A stretch of 15,398 nt of DNA from CAZABP01 sp964483245. GTDB lineage: Bacteria; Planctomycetota; UBA1135; UBA2386. The stretch is taken from contig CAZABP010000079.1 of the NCBI GenBank assembly GCA_964483245.1, positions 1 to 15,398 on the forward strand, given 5' to 3'. Position numbers and translations under genes: made by a program. The notes below the pieces were generated by a model, which worked only from the letters and a program-made list of their open reading frames with translations, made no database searches and was not told the DNA's origin. Of this stretch, positions 1 to 6,896 are shown piece by piece (position 1 is the first letter of the stretch; each line of letters opens with the position of its first letter).

Positions 1-70
1 TGCCCTCGGCCGCGCTGGCTCGGCCTCGCCTGCGAAGCATTTGTGAAACGACTTCATGGCAGATTCTGCA

Positions 71-85
71 CACGTTGCTAACGTG
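71..85. promoter_or_regulatory. Short inverted repeat upstream of the FabZ-like gene, possible operator
   Basis: A perfect inverted repeat, CACGTT-GCT-AACGTG, with 6-bp arms and a 3-nt centre lies about 60 bases before the chosen start of the dehydratase gene. It could be a small operator for a dimeric regulator. Such short repeats also arise by chance, and no convincing -35/-10 pair can be placed around it. The rest of bases 1-143 shows no recognisable gene. Confidence 0.25.
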
Positions 86-143
86 CGGCGCACGCGTCGC
101 CTTCCCTCGGCGATCGCTGGTCTTCCTACCGTCTGACGCGCCG

Positions 144-620
144 ATGCCGAAGCTGCTGGTCGATATCTCCTCACTGGACCTCACGCAGCCGGTCATCGAG
201 GAGGAGGAGCTGCGGTACCTGCTCCCGCATCGAGAGGAGTTCCAGCTCGTCGATGCGATCGTGCATCTCGACCTGGAAGCCGGCATGGCGGTCGGCGTCA
301 AGCAGATCACGCTCGAGGACTGGTGGACGCGCGCACACATCCCGGGACGGCCGATCTTCCCCGGCGTCCTGCTCGCAGAAGGCTGCGCGCAGGTCTCGAC
401 CGTGCTGATCAAGAAGCAGGGCATCGTGCCGCCAGAGCGGTTCATCGGACTCGGCGGTCTGGACGAGGCGCGCTTTCGCGGTGCGGTCGTCCCGCCGGCG
501 CTGATCTACTTCGTCGCGACCAAGGGCCAGGTCAGCTCGCGCCTCGCCCGCTATCCGTCGCAGGCTTTCGTCCAGGGCAAGCTCGTCATGGAGACGACGG
601 TCCTCGGCGTGATGCTGTGA
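144..620 (+). CDS. FabZ-like 3-hydroxyacyl-ACP dehydratase (hotdog fold)
   Basis: The 158-residue product is close in length to FabZ, the cytoplasmic enzyme that dehydrates 3-hydroxyacyl-ACP to trans-2-enoyl-ACP in fatty acid elongation. Visible signatures are LPHREEFQLVD (residues 27-37, compare LPHRxPFLLVD) and HIPGRPIFPGVLLAEGCAQ (65-83). His65 and Glu79 are 14 residues apart, as are the catalytic His and Glu of FabZ. The segment FRGAVVPP (111-118) matches the FRxPVxPGD strand but lacks its usual PGD turn. The ATG at 144 is preferred over a TTG at 75 because the extra 23 residues resemble no FabZ N-terminus. The gene stands 46 bp before a membrane glycosyltransferase rather than in a fab cluster. 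It could serve a specialised acyl chain or be a lone fabZ; the sequence does not say which. Confidence 0.87.
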   Translation: MPKLLVDISSLDLTQPVIEEEELRYLLPHREEFQLVDAIVHLDLEAGMAVGVKQITLEDWWTRAHIPGRPIFPGVLLAEGCAQVSTVLIKKQGIVPPERFIGLGGLDEARFRGAVVPPALIYFVATKGQVSSRLARYPSQAFVQGKLVMETTVLGVML

Positions 621-666
621 GCGTGATGCAGTGAGTCGGACCGCCGCGTCGCGCGGCGCTCGGTGA

Positions 667-2448
667 ATGGACGCGACCGGAGGCCGCCGGCGCGCAGACG
701 CGGACTGGCTCCCGTTCCCGTGGTTCGTCGCGGCCCTGGCAACGCTGCTGTGGTGGCCGCTCGGCACGTACTGGCAGAGCGACGACTGGATCGCGCTGAG
801 CTACGCGCGTGAGACGCAGCACGCGCTCGCCGACCTGACCGGCAACCAGTACGGCCTGCCGGGGATCGTGCAGTTCTGGCGGCCGCTGGTGACCTTCAGC
901 TTCTGGCTCGAACAGCAGCTCGCCGGCGGACCCTCGCCGCTGCTGAGCCACCTGACGAACGCCGTCTCGCTCGGATTGTCGGCGATGCTGCTCGGCCGGA
1001 TCGTGGCGCGTTTCCTCGGTGCCGCGCTCGGGCTCGCCGCCGCGGCGATCCATGCGTTCCACCCGCTGCATGCCGGCTCGGTCTTGTGGGCGGTCGGACG
1101 CGTCGACACGTTCGCGACGTTCTGGATCCTCGCTGCCTGCCTCGCGCACCTGCGTTGGCGCGAGCAGCGCGCGCGGTCGCGAGCCGTCGCGCTCGCCTGC
1201 ATGCTGATGGCGCTCGCAACGAAGGAGGTCGCGGTCGTGCTGCCGGGGCTCCTGGGGTTGTACGAACTCGCCGCAGCGCGGCGTGATGGCGTCCGACGGA
1301 CCATCGCGGGGATCTGGCCGTACGCGGTGCTGCTGGTGCTGTACGTGCTGTGGCGGCTGTGGCTGTTCGGCGGGATCGGCGGGTACCACGGCGCCACGCC
1401 TGCGCTGCTGCCGTCGCTCGGCGGGCTCGCGCTGTGGACGGCGCGCGTGCTCGATCCGCTGCTGCTCGTGACCGACCACCCGCTCGCCTGGCTCGGGCTG
1501 CTCCCGGCGCTGATCGGGCTCGCGGGTCTGGTCGCCCGCGCACCGGCGCGCTGCGTCGTCGCGCTGCTGCTCGCCTATCTGGTCGCGCTGCTGCCGATGG
1601 TGCAGTTCTGGGCGCATGTCGACGAGCCGAAGAACCTGCGCTACTGGGCGCTGCCGTTCACGGTCCTCGCGGTACTGCTCGCGTGTGGCGGGCGTTGGAA
1701 CGTGGTCCTCGTGCCGCTGCTGTTCGCCTGGCCGCACGTCGCCGCGCGGCAGGACCACCTGGAAGCCGGCCTCGACAGCGAGCGACGTCACCTCGCGCTG
1801 CTGCGCGAGGTCGCGACGGCCGAGCCGGGGTGGCACTTCGTCGCCGGGCTGCCGCGTACCTCGCCGTCAGGAAACGTCTACCAGTTCCACCTCGGCATCG
1901 ACCGCTTGCTGCCACCGAGCCATCGGCTGTTCGCGTTGCGACCGCTCGCGCCGGAGCCGCAGGGGAATCACCCGGCGGTCGCCGAGCGCGGCGCGCTGCC
2001 AGGCGCGAGCACCTGGGAGTTCGTCGCCGCCAACGACCTGCGCCGGCGTGCGTCGCCCGAGGGCGGGTTTCGCGTCACCTGGGAGGGACCGGACCACCTG
2101 GGACGGCAGGCGCTGTACGACCTGCGCGACCGCCGCATCACGCCGAAGATCAGCATCGAAGGCGAGGCCGGGACGCACTACCGGCTGACGCTGTTCACGG
2201 CAGGCGGATACCTGAGCACGACTGCCGTCGCCGAGGCCGGCGTGATCGACGTGCGCGACTGGCTGGAGCAGGCCAGGCACGCCAGCGGTGGAACGGAGAA
2301 ACTGATGCTGTTCCCGCTCAGCATCGCGGCCGCGCTCGACCGCGAGCGGACGTTCCCGTTGTTGGTCGAGACGGCGGATGGCCGCAGTGCCGGGAACCTG
2401 CTCGCAGTGACGTTCGACCGCGACCTGCACGACATGGTGAATCGATGA
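667..2448 (+). CDS. Multi-pass GT-C-type membrane glycosyltransferase-like protein
   Basis: The 593-residue product has an N-terminal half made of many hydrophobic segments (from about residue 17 to 350) and a soluble C-terminal domain of about 230 residues. The first external loop carries an acidic pair in QSDDW (37-41), the feature GT-C enzymes use to bind metal and sugar-phosphate. FWRPLV (70-74), HPLHAGSVLWAVGRVD (132-147) and TKEVAV (185-190) match the pattern of PMT/TMTC-like transferases. Such enzymes move a sugar from a polyprenyl-phosphate donor to an acceptor outside the cytoplasmic membrane; donor and acceptor here are unknown. Its stop codon overlaps the start of the next gene by ATGA, implying coupled translation. 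It is related in architecture and motifs to the minus-strand gene at 2732-4450. The family call is by motif and topology only. Confidence 0.72.
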   Translation: MDATGGRRRADADWLPFPWFVAALATLLWWPLGTYWQSDDWIALSYARETQHALADLTGNQYGLPGIVQFWRPLVTFSFWLEQQLAGGPSPLLSHLTNAVSLGLSAMLLGRIVARFLGAALGLAAAAIHAFHPLHAGSVLWAVGRVDTFATFWILAACLAHLRWREQRARSRAVALACMLMALATKEVAVVLPGLLGLYELAAARRDGVRRTIAGIWPYAVLLVLYVLWRLWLFGGIGGYHGATPALLPSLGGLALWTARVLDPLLLVTDHPLAWLGLLPALIGLAGLVARAPARCVVALLLAYLVALLPMVQFWAHVDEPKNLRYWALPFTVLAVLLACGGRWNVVLVPLLFAWPHVAARQDHLEAGLDSERRHLALLREVATAEPGWHFVAGLPRTSPSGNVYQFHLGIDRLLPPSHRLFALRPLAPEPQGNHPAVAERGALPGASTWEFVAANDLRRRASPEGGFRVTWEGPDHLGRQALYDLRDRRITPKISIEGEAGTHYRLTLFTAGGYLSTTAVAEAGVIDVRDWLEQARHASGGTEKLMLFPLSIAAALDRERTFPLLVETADGRSAGNLLAVTFDRDLHDMVNR

Positions 2449-2765
2449 AACCAGCGCTGCTCTCGCAGTCACAGCTCGACGCCGCGCTCGCGACGCTGCC
2501 GGACTGGCGCCTCGACCACGGCCGCTTGCAGCGGACACTGCGGTTCGCCGACTTCGCCGCGGCGTTCCGGTTCATGACCGACGTCGCCGCCGTGGCGGAG
2601 GCGCAGGATCACCACCCGGACTGGCGCAACGTCTACGCAACCGTCGAGATCTCACTGTCGACGCACGACGCCGGTGGGATCACGCAGCGTGATCTGCAGC
2701 TCGCGCAGGAGATCGACCGGCTCGCCGCCGCTCACAGCCTGCGCAGCCGCGGGCCGTCGCGGTAG
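2445..2765 (+). CDS. phhB: Pterin-4a-carbinolamine dehydratase (PCD/DCoH family)
   Basis: The 106-residue product is typical in length for PCD, which dehydrates 4a-hydroxytetrahydropterin during recycling of the pterin cofactor of aromatic amino acid hydroxylases. The family core is plain: EAQDHHPDWRNVY (residues 52-64), with the two catalytic histidines His56-His57, then VEISLSTHDAGGITQRD (67-83) with the third conserved His74, and LAQEID (86-91). The start overlaps the stop of the preceding glycosyltransferase gene in an ATGA, so translation is probably coupled. The last 34 bases overlap the end of the convergent gene on the other strand. No aromatic amino acid hydroxylase lies in the window. 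Bacterial members without a hydroxylase partner are common, so the physiological role is open. Confidence 0.93.
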   Translation: MKPALLSQSQLDAALATLPDWRLDHGRLQRTLRFADFAAAFRFMTDVAAVAEAQDHHPDWRNVYATVEISLSTHDAGGITQRDLQLAQEIDRLAAAHSLRSRGPSR

Positions 2766-4450
2766 AGCGAGAACCGCCCGAGCTCGAGCTCCGCGAGCGG
2801 CCGATCGAACCGGACCCGGATCCGTGTCGCCGCACCCTGTTGCGCTGCCAGTACGAGCACCTCGTAATCCTGCTCGCGGACCCGGTCCCCGATCGCGAGC
2901 GGGCGCGGTTCGAAATCCCAGCCCGGAATCGGCTGGTAGATCGGGGCGCCGCCGCGGTGCAGCTCGATCGTGTGGTCGTCGACCCGTTCGACGCGCACCG
3001 GCGCCAGCTGCAGCGAGTCGGACAGGCAGAGTCCACGTACCGGCGGCATCTCGCGATCGAGCAGGATCGCCAGCGTCTGCCGCAGGAACTGCAGCTCGAG
3101 CCACTTCAGCGGGAAGTCGACGATGTAGACCGGCCGGCCCGGCGCGAGCGTCAGGTCGCTGTCGCGGAACCACTTCGCGAGGTGCCACGACGGTGCCGGG
3201 TTACGCCGGGAGTCCTGGTACGGCGTGTTGTGCAGCATCAGGTTCAGCCGGATCGCCGTCGGCAGGATCACCGCAGCCGCCAGCAGCAGCATCAGCCATG
3301 GCGAGATCCGACGCAGCCGCGCGCAGGCGAGCGCGATCAACAGGCACCACGCCATCGACGGCAGGTACAGGTACCGGTTCGAGCTGTAGACCGGCAGCAT
3401 CGGGATCAGCAACAGCAGGAACAGCACGACCGCGAACCGGCCGACCGGCTGGCGCCAGCCCCACAGCAGCAGGCCCGGCACCGCGAGCAGCGAGAGCCCG
3501 AGCTCGAACCAGGAGCGCTCCGGCGCACCGAACCAGCTCGCGCCATCGCGCAGGAACGGGACCACGCTGTCGCCGGTCACGAGTGCGACGCAGTACTGCG
3601 CGGCCACGGCCGCTGTGCGCAGCCAGAACCCGTCGTACCACGGCAGATGGAAGTACGGCGCCGGGCGGCTGCCGGACCCACCCTCGCCGAGCAGCAGGCT
3701 GCGCACGCCGAGCCAGACGACGAACGCCACGGCGCACGCGATCCACAGCGCAACGTCGCGCCGGAGCTGCTGCCGCAGCGCCGGCTGCCCTGCGCCGGCT
3801 GGCGGCAGCCAACGGTCCAGCAGCAGCAGCAGCAACGGCAGCCAGACCGTCAGCTCCTTGGCGAGCAGCGACGCGAACCACAGCACGGCCGTGACCGCGT
3901 GCGTCCTCACCGTCGCACGCTCGCGCGTGCGCAGGTGCCACAGCAGCGTCCACAAGAAGAAGATCCCGCCGATCGTGTCCGTCCGCCCGGCGATGTACCA
4001 CAGATGCTCGGCGTGGCAGGACATCGTCGTGAACAGCAGCGCGCCGAGGAACGCGGGCAGCCCGGGCCCGATCAGCCGCACGAGCAGCGCACGGAACTGC
4101 ACGACGACGATCAGGTGCAGCAGCAGGTTGACGACGACCGATGCCGTCGGGTCGATCCCGAACAGGGCCCGGTCGAGGGCATAGCTGGCGATGACCCACG
4201 GGCGCAGGAACCGCACGAACGTCCCATCCGGCACCCACCAGTCCTGATCCCAACGGTTCTCGACGACCAGCGACGACCAGAACGCGCCCGGCACGCCGGC
4301 GTCGATCTGACGCAGCTGCCAGAAGTAGCGGCAATCGTCGACTTCGAGCGACGCGCGCGCGAACAGCGGGGCACAGACCAGGAACAACGCCGCCGCGAGC
4401 AGCGCGATCTCGATCAGCGCCCGCGCGCGCGGCGTCAGCGCGCCGGTCAT
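2732..4450 (-). CDS. Multi-pass GT-C-type membrane glycosyltransferase-like protein, related to the gene at 667-2448
   Basis: The 572-residue product has a first membrane segment at about residues 11-30, then an external loop with the acidic pair VDDC (37-40). RFLRPW (80-85), HAEHLWYIAGRTD (146-158) and AKELTVWLP (197-205) follow in the same order as SDDW, FWRPLV, HPLHAGSVLWAVGRVD and TKEVAVVLP in the plus-strand relative. Many hydrophobic helices continue to about residue 400, and a soluble C-terminal domain follows. It is expected to sit in the cytoplasmic membrane and transfer a lipid-linked sugar; substrates are unknown. The ATG at 4450 overlaps the stop of the pseudouridine synthase gene (ATGA). 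It fits the first hydrophobic helix better than an ATG about 100 bases upstream, which lies inside that gene. The 3' end overlaps the pterin dehydratase gene on the other strand by 34 bp. Confidence 0.72.
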   Translation of the reverse strand: MTGALTPRARALIEIALLAAALFLVCAPLFARASLEVDDCRYFWQLRQIDAGVPGAFWSSLVVENRWDQDWWVPDGTFVRFLRPWVIASYALDRALFGIDPTASVVVNLLLHLIVVVQFRALLVRLIGPGLPAFLGALLFTTMSCHAEHLWYIAGRTDTIGGIFFLWTLLWHLRTRERATVRTHAVTAVLWFASLLAKELTVWLPLLLLLLDRWLPPAGAGQPALRQQLRRDVALWIACAVAFVVWLGVRSLLLGEGGSGSRPAPYFHLPWYDGFWLRTAAVAAQYCVALVTGDSVVPFLRDGASWFGAPERSWFELGLSLLAVPGLLLWGWRQPVGRFAVVLFLLLLIPMLPVYSSNRYLYLPSMAWCLLIALACARLRRISPWLMLLLAAAVILPTAIRLNLMLHNTPYQDSRRNPAPSWHLAKWFRDSDLTLAPGRPVYIVDFPLKWLELQFLRQTLAILLDREMPPVRGLCLSDSLQLAPVRVERVDDHTIELHRGGAPIYQPIPGWDFEPRPLAIGDRVREQDYEVLVLAAQQGAATRIRVRFDRPLAELELGRFSLYRDGPRLRRL

Positions 4451-5268
4451 TCCCCGGTCAGGATCTCGAGCACGTCGAGCGTCTCGCAGCGGCACGGCGC
4501 CTTCGCGATCGCCGGCAACGCCGGCTGCGTGCGTCCCTCCTCGCCACTGATCCACTCCTTGACGTACGTGCCGTGCGCGCAGCGGAGGTCGAGTTGGAGC
4601 TGGCCGGTGCTGGCGGACGCGGCGCGCAGCACCGTCACTTCGCGTTCACGCTCCAGATCGGCGCGGCGGTGCGCGACGCGCTCTGGCGTCCGCTGCAGGA
4701 TCGCGATCGGCTTGCCGACCGCCGCCTGCAACGCCGCAAGGTCCGGTTCCCCGGTGCAGGTCACCTCGGCGCGGTAGACCTTCGCGAAGCGTCCCTCCTT
4801 CCAGTACGCGACGCGCGCGCGCGGGACCGGTTCGAACGGATCGATCTCGATCCGCCCTTGCGCCAGTTCGTGGACACGCGCGCGCAGGTCTTCGAGGTCG
4901 ATCGCGAAGTTGCGCGGCCCCACGACTTCGTAGACGAACGGACGCCCGCTGCCGAGCATCAACACGTCGACGTCCTCGCGGCCCGCGCCGTGGAACTTGC
5001 CGGTGCGCGCGCGGTAGGCCGGCAGCAGCACGCGGCCGATCAGCTCCTGCACCGAGTCGCGCGTCAACTTGCCGGCGCCGGCGCAGCGCGCGCAGCCCTG
5101 GCGGCGGCGGCGATCCCCCTTGCAGTCGGGGCAGTAGAAGATCGTCTGCGGCAGGCCACGCTCGAGCTTGCGGTAGCGCGACTCGAGGTACAGGTTGCGG
5201 CGCGGGATGCGCTTGCCGGCGGCGAGCGGGCCGAGTCCGGGTTGGGGTTGGGGTTCGGGTTCGGTCAC
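4447..5268 (-). CDS. Pus10-type tRNA pseudouridine synthase, short form without THUMP region
   Basis: The 273-residue product matches the C-terminal catalytic part of Pus10, which makes pseudouridine at positions 54/55 of the tRNA T-loop. Markers in order are SRYRKLERGLPQT (30-42), a zinc ribbon with Cys46-x2-Cys49 and Cys59-x2-Cys62, SVQELIG (72-78), GREDVDVLMLGSGRPF (96-111) holding the catalytic Asp (Asp99 or Asp101), KVYRAEV (163-169), RTPERVAHRRAD (193-204) and GTYVKEWISGEEGRT (233-247). Archaeal members carry a comparable zinc ribbon at this point and roughly 150 more N-terminal residues with a THUMP-like region, which are missing here. The start is a GTG at 5268; the first residues are a low-complexity EPQP run. 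It lies 49 bp after the receiver gene and overlaps the downstream glycosyltransferase by 4 bp. The family call is firm; the exact tRNA target is inferred. Confidence 0.88.
   Translation of the reverse strand: MTEPEPQPQPGLGPLAAGKRIPRRNLYLESRYRKLERGLPQTIFYCPDCKGDRRRRQGCARCAGAGKLTRDSVQELIGRVLLPAYRARTGKFHGAGREDVDVLMLGSGRPFVYEVVGPRNFAIDLEDLRARVHELAQGRIEIDPFEPVPRARVAYWKEGRFAKVYRAEVTCTGEPDLAALQAAVGKPIAILQRTPERVAHRRADLEREREVTVLRAASASTGQLQLDLRCAHGTYVKEWISGEEGRTQPALPAIAKAPCRCETLDVLEILTGE
5235..5264. repeat. Tandem hexanucleotide repeat at the 5' end of the Pus10-type gene
   Basis: Five imperfect 6-bp units follow one another on the plus strand: GTCCGG, GTTGGG twice, GTTCGG twice. On the minus strand they encode the Pro/Glu/Gln-rich residues 3-12 of the pseudouridine synthase. 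Gain or loss of a unit would keep the frame and only change the tail length. The resemblance to a telomeric repeat is probably coincidental. Confidence 0.6.
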
Positions 5269-5317
5269 TGGCCGGGAGGGTAGGTGGCCGGCCGGCGAGG
5301 CTCAAATGCTGCGCAAC

Positions 5318-5698
5318 TCAGCGCGCCGGCTGGTCGGCCCGGCGGGCGCGCAGGCGACCGACGAGCCGGAAGAACTCGGTCGCCTCGATCGGTCTGCTGA
5401 GGAACGACACGATGTTCATGCGGCTCTTCTCGCCCTGCAGCTCCTTCGCCGCCTTGCTGCTCGCGACGACGACGACGTCGGTGAAGCGATCGAACGTGCG
5501 CAGGTGCTGCAACAGCCGCATCCCTTCCGAGTCGCGGCCCTCGACGCCGAGGAAGATGCAGTCGAACTCGTGCTGCCGGGCCTCGTTGATCCCGGCGTAG
5601 CCGTCGCCGGCGGTCACGACGAACTCGGGGAATTGGCGCAACCCGACCTTGATCTGGTCACGCGCGAGCTTGTCGCGTTCGACGAGCAGGATCTCCAT
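5318..5698 (-). CDS. Stand-alone degenerate response-regulator receiver domain
   Basis: The 126-residue product has the length and order of a CheY-like receiver: MEILLVERD (1-9), DCIFLGVEGRDSEGMRLL (46-63), VVVVASS (75-81), VSFLSRPIEATEF (97-109). Key phosphorylation residues are altered. The phosphoacceptor Asp is Gly51, the acidic pair after strand 1 is Glu7-Arg8 with Asp9, and the conserved Lys is Arg102 in SRP. It therefore probably acts as a non-phosphorylated protein-interaction domain; this is inference. The start at 5698 is chosen because GGAGG lies 7 nt upstream, and an earlier in-frame ATG at 5746 adds only 16 unrelated residues. It heads a minus-strand run with the pseudouridine synthase and a glycosyltransferase, and is divergent from the RNase HII-like gene. 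No output domain or histidine kinase is nearby. Confidence 0.85.
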   Translation of the reverse strand: MEILLVERDKLARDQIKVGLRQFPEFVVTAGDGYAGINEARQHEFDCIFLGVEGRDSEGMRLLQHLRTFDRFTDVVVVASSKAAKELQGEKSRMNIVSFLSRPIEATEFFRLVGRLRARRADQPAR

Positions 5699-5705
5699 GC
5701 ATCGG

Positions 5706-5710
5706 CCTCC
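5706..5710 (-). promoter_or_regulatory. Strong Shine-Dalgarno site (GGAGG) fixing the receiver gene start
   Basis: Read on the minus strand, GGAGG is followed by 7 nt and then the ATG at 5698. This is the clearest ribosome binding site in the window, where most starts lack one. It decides between the ATG at 5698 and the upstream in-frame ATG at 5746. Confidence 0.75.
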
Positions 5711-5740
5711 AGCGCTCTCTTCGGCATCCGGCGGCCGGTG

Positions 5741-5751
5741 GGTCAATGACC
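5741..5751. promoter_or_regulatory. Palindrome GGTCAATGACC in the divergent intergenic region
   Basis: An 11-bp palindrome with a single central base lies in the 105-bp space between the divergent receiver and RNase HII-like genes. Its position suits an operator controlling one or both. There is no second copy or identified regulator, and chance occurrence is possible. Confidence 0.22.
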
Positions 5752-5803
5752 GGCGGAACTCCCGCTGGCATCGCGAGCCTCGCTCCGCCTAACCTGCGGC
5801 GCC

Positions 5804-6760
5804 ATGGACGAGACCCGCTGCCTCGCCGGTGTCGACGAAGCCGGGCTCGGTCCGATCCTCGGGCCGCTCGTCGTCGCCGGGGTCGCGCTCGACGGCCCGG
5901 CGGGCGGCGATCCATGGCAGCTGCTGCGCCGGCGCGTCTCGCGCACCGGCAAAGGGCCGGACCGGATCCGCGTCGCCGACAGCAAGCTCGTCCACACCGG
6001 GCCGCACGCGCTGCGGAACCTCGAGCAGACGGCGTTGACGTTCCTGTGCGCCTGGCGCGGTGGAGCGCCGCCGACGCTGGAGGCGCTGCTGCGCGGGTTC
6101 GGCTGCGACCTCGAGCGGCTGCAGCGCTGTCCGTGGTACGAGGATCTGGCGCTGCCGCTGCCGGTGCGCGCGGATCCGGGGCAGATCGAGCTTTGGGCGC
6201 ATCGGCTGCAGCAGGAGCTCGCGGCGCAGCAGATCCTGCTGCGCCACGTCGCCGTGCGCGCGATCGAGGCGGAGGAGTGGAACGAGTTGATCGCTGCCAG
6301 CGACAACAAGAGCCGGGCGCACTTCGAGGCGTTCGCGAGCGTGCTCGGGGAGCTGCTGCGGCGGCTGCCCGCCGGCGCCCATCTGGTTGCCGACCGCTGC
6401 GGCGGGATCACGCACTACGAGCCGGGGCTGCGGCGGCACATGCCGGGCGTGCCGGTCCGGCGGCTGGCGGAGGAGACCGCCGTCTCGATCTATGAAGTCG
6501 ACGCCGGGGGCGGTCCGGTGCGGGTCTCTTTCGCGGTCGGCGGGGAGCAGCGGGCGTTTCCGACCGCGCTCGCGAGCTGTGTTGCGAAGTACGTGCGCGA
6601 GCTGCTGCTGATCCTGCTGAACCGCTGGTTCACGGCCCGCGTGGACGGGCTGCGGCCGACGGCGGGCTACTTCCAGGACGGGCGGCGGTTTCTCGACGAC
6701 GTCGCCGGTGTGATCCGGACGCCGAACTTCCCGCGCGGGCGGCTGATCCGGGCCCGTTGA
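5804..6760 (+). CDS. Divergent, enlarged RNase HII-like protein
   Basis: The 318-residue product begins like RNase HII, the enzyme that cuts the RNA strand of RNA-DNA hybrids and single ribonucleotides in DNA. GVDEAGLGPILGPLVVAG (9-26) gives catalytic Asp11 and Glu12, ADSK (58-61) matches the DSK motif, and LVADRCGG (194-201) supplies Asp197. GGEQRAFPTALASCVAKYVR (246-265) lines up with the KADxxxPxxSAASIxAKVxR segment, which puts Glu248 where the fourth catalytic Asp normally sits. GLRPTAGYFQDG (282-293) resembles the C-terminal GY motif. The protein is about 100 residues longer than usual RNase HII, mostly between DSK and the third Asp. It may be a true nuclease with altered specificity or a paralogue beside a standard rnhB elsewhere. 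The ATG at 5804 immediately precedes the family motif; no Shine-Dalgarno is visible. Confidence 0.75.
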   Translation: MDETRCLAGVDEAGLGPILGPLVVAGVALDGPAGGDPWQLLRRRVSRTGKGPDRIRVADSKLVHTGPHALRNLEQTALTFLCAWRGGAPPTLEALLRGFGCDLERLQRCPWYEDLALPLPVRADPGQIELWAHRLQQELAAQQILLRHVAVRAIEAEEWNELIAASDNKSRAHFEAFASVLGELLRRLPAGAHLVADRCGGITHYEPGLRRHMPGVPVRRLAEETAVSIYEVDAGGGPVRVSFAVGGEQRAFPTALASCVAKYVRELLLILLNRWFTARVDGLRPTAGYFQDGRRFLDDVAGVIRTPNFPRGRLIRAR

Positions 6761-6896
6761 GCGGCCTGGCGCGGCCCGCTCCTTGCACTCGCCGGATCGC
6801 AGGACGGGGGTAGACTTCCGGACCCTGTCCGGGCGCCGCGGCCGAATGGTTGCGGGGCTGCGTCTTCCACCACCCGACTCGCATCCAGGCTTACTC

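Noticed and set aside
2840..4777. A 645-codon open frame on the plus strand across the second glycosyltransferase
   Set aside because: Its product is Gln/Arg-rich repeats created by the complement of leucine and alanine codons of the membrane protein on the minus strand.
5235..5264. A telomere-like or replication-related repeat
   Set aside because: Only five imperfect units are present, they lie inside a reading frame, and nothing around them suggests a chromosome end or origin.
6783..6816. A -35/-10-like pair, TTGCAC and TAGACT, upstream of the radical SAM gene
   Set aside because: The spacing is 22 nt, too long for a typical sigma-70 promoter, and no other support exists.
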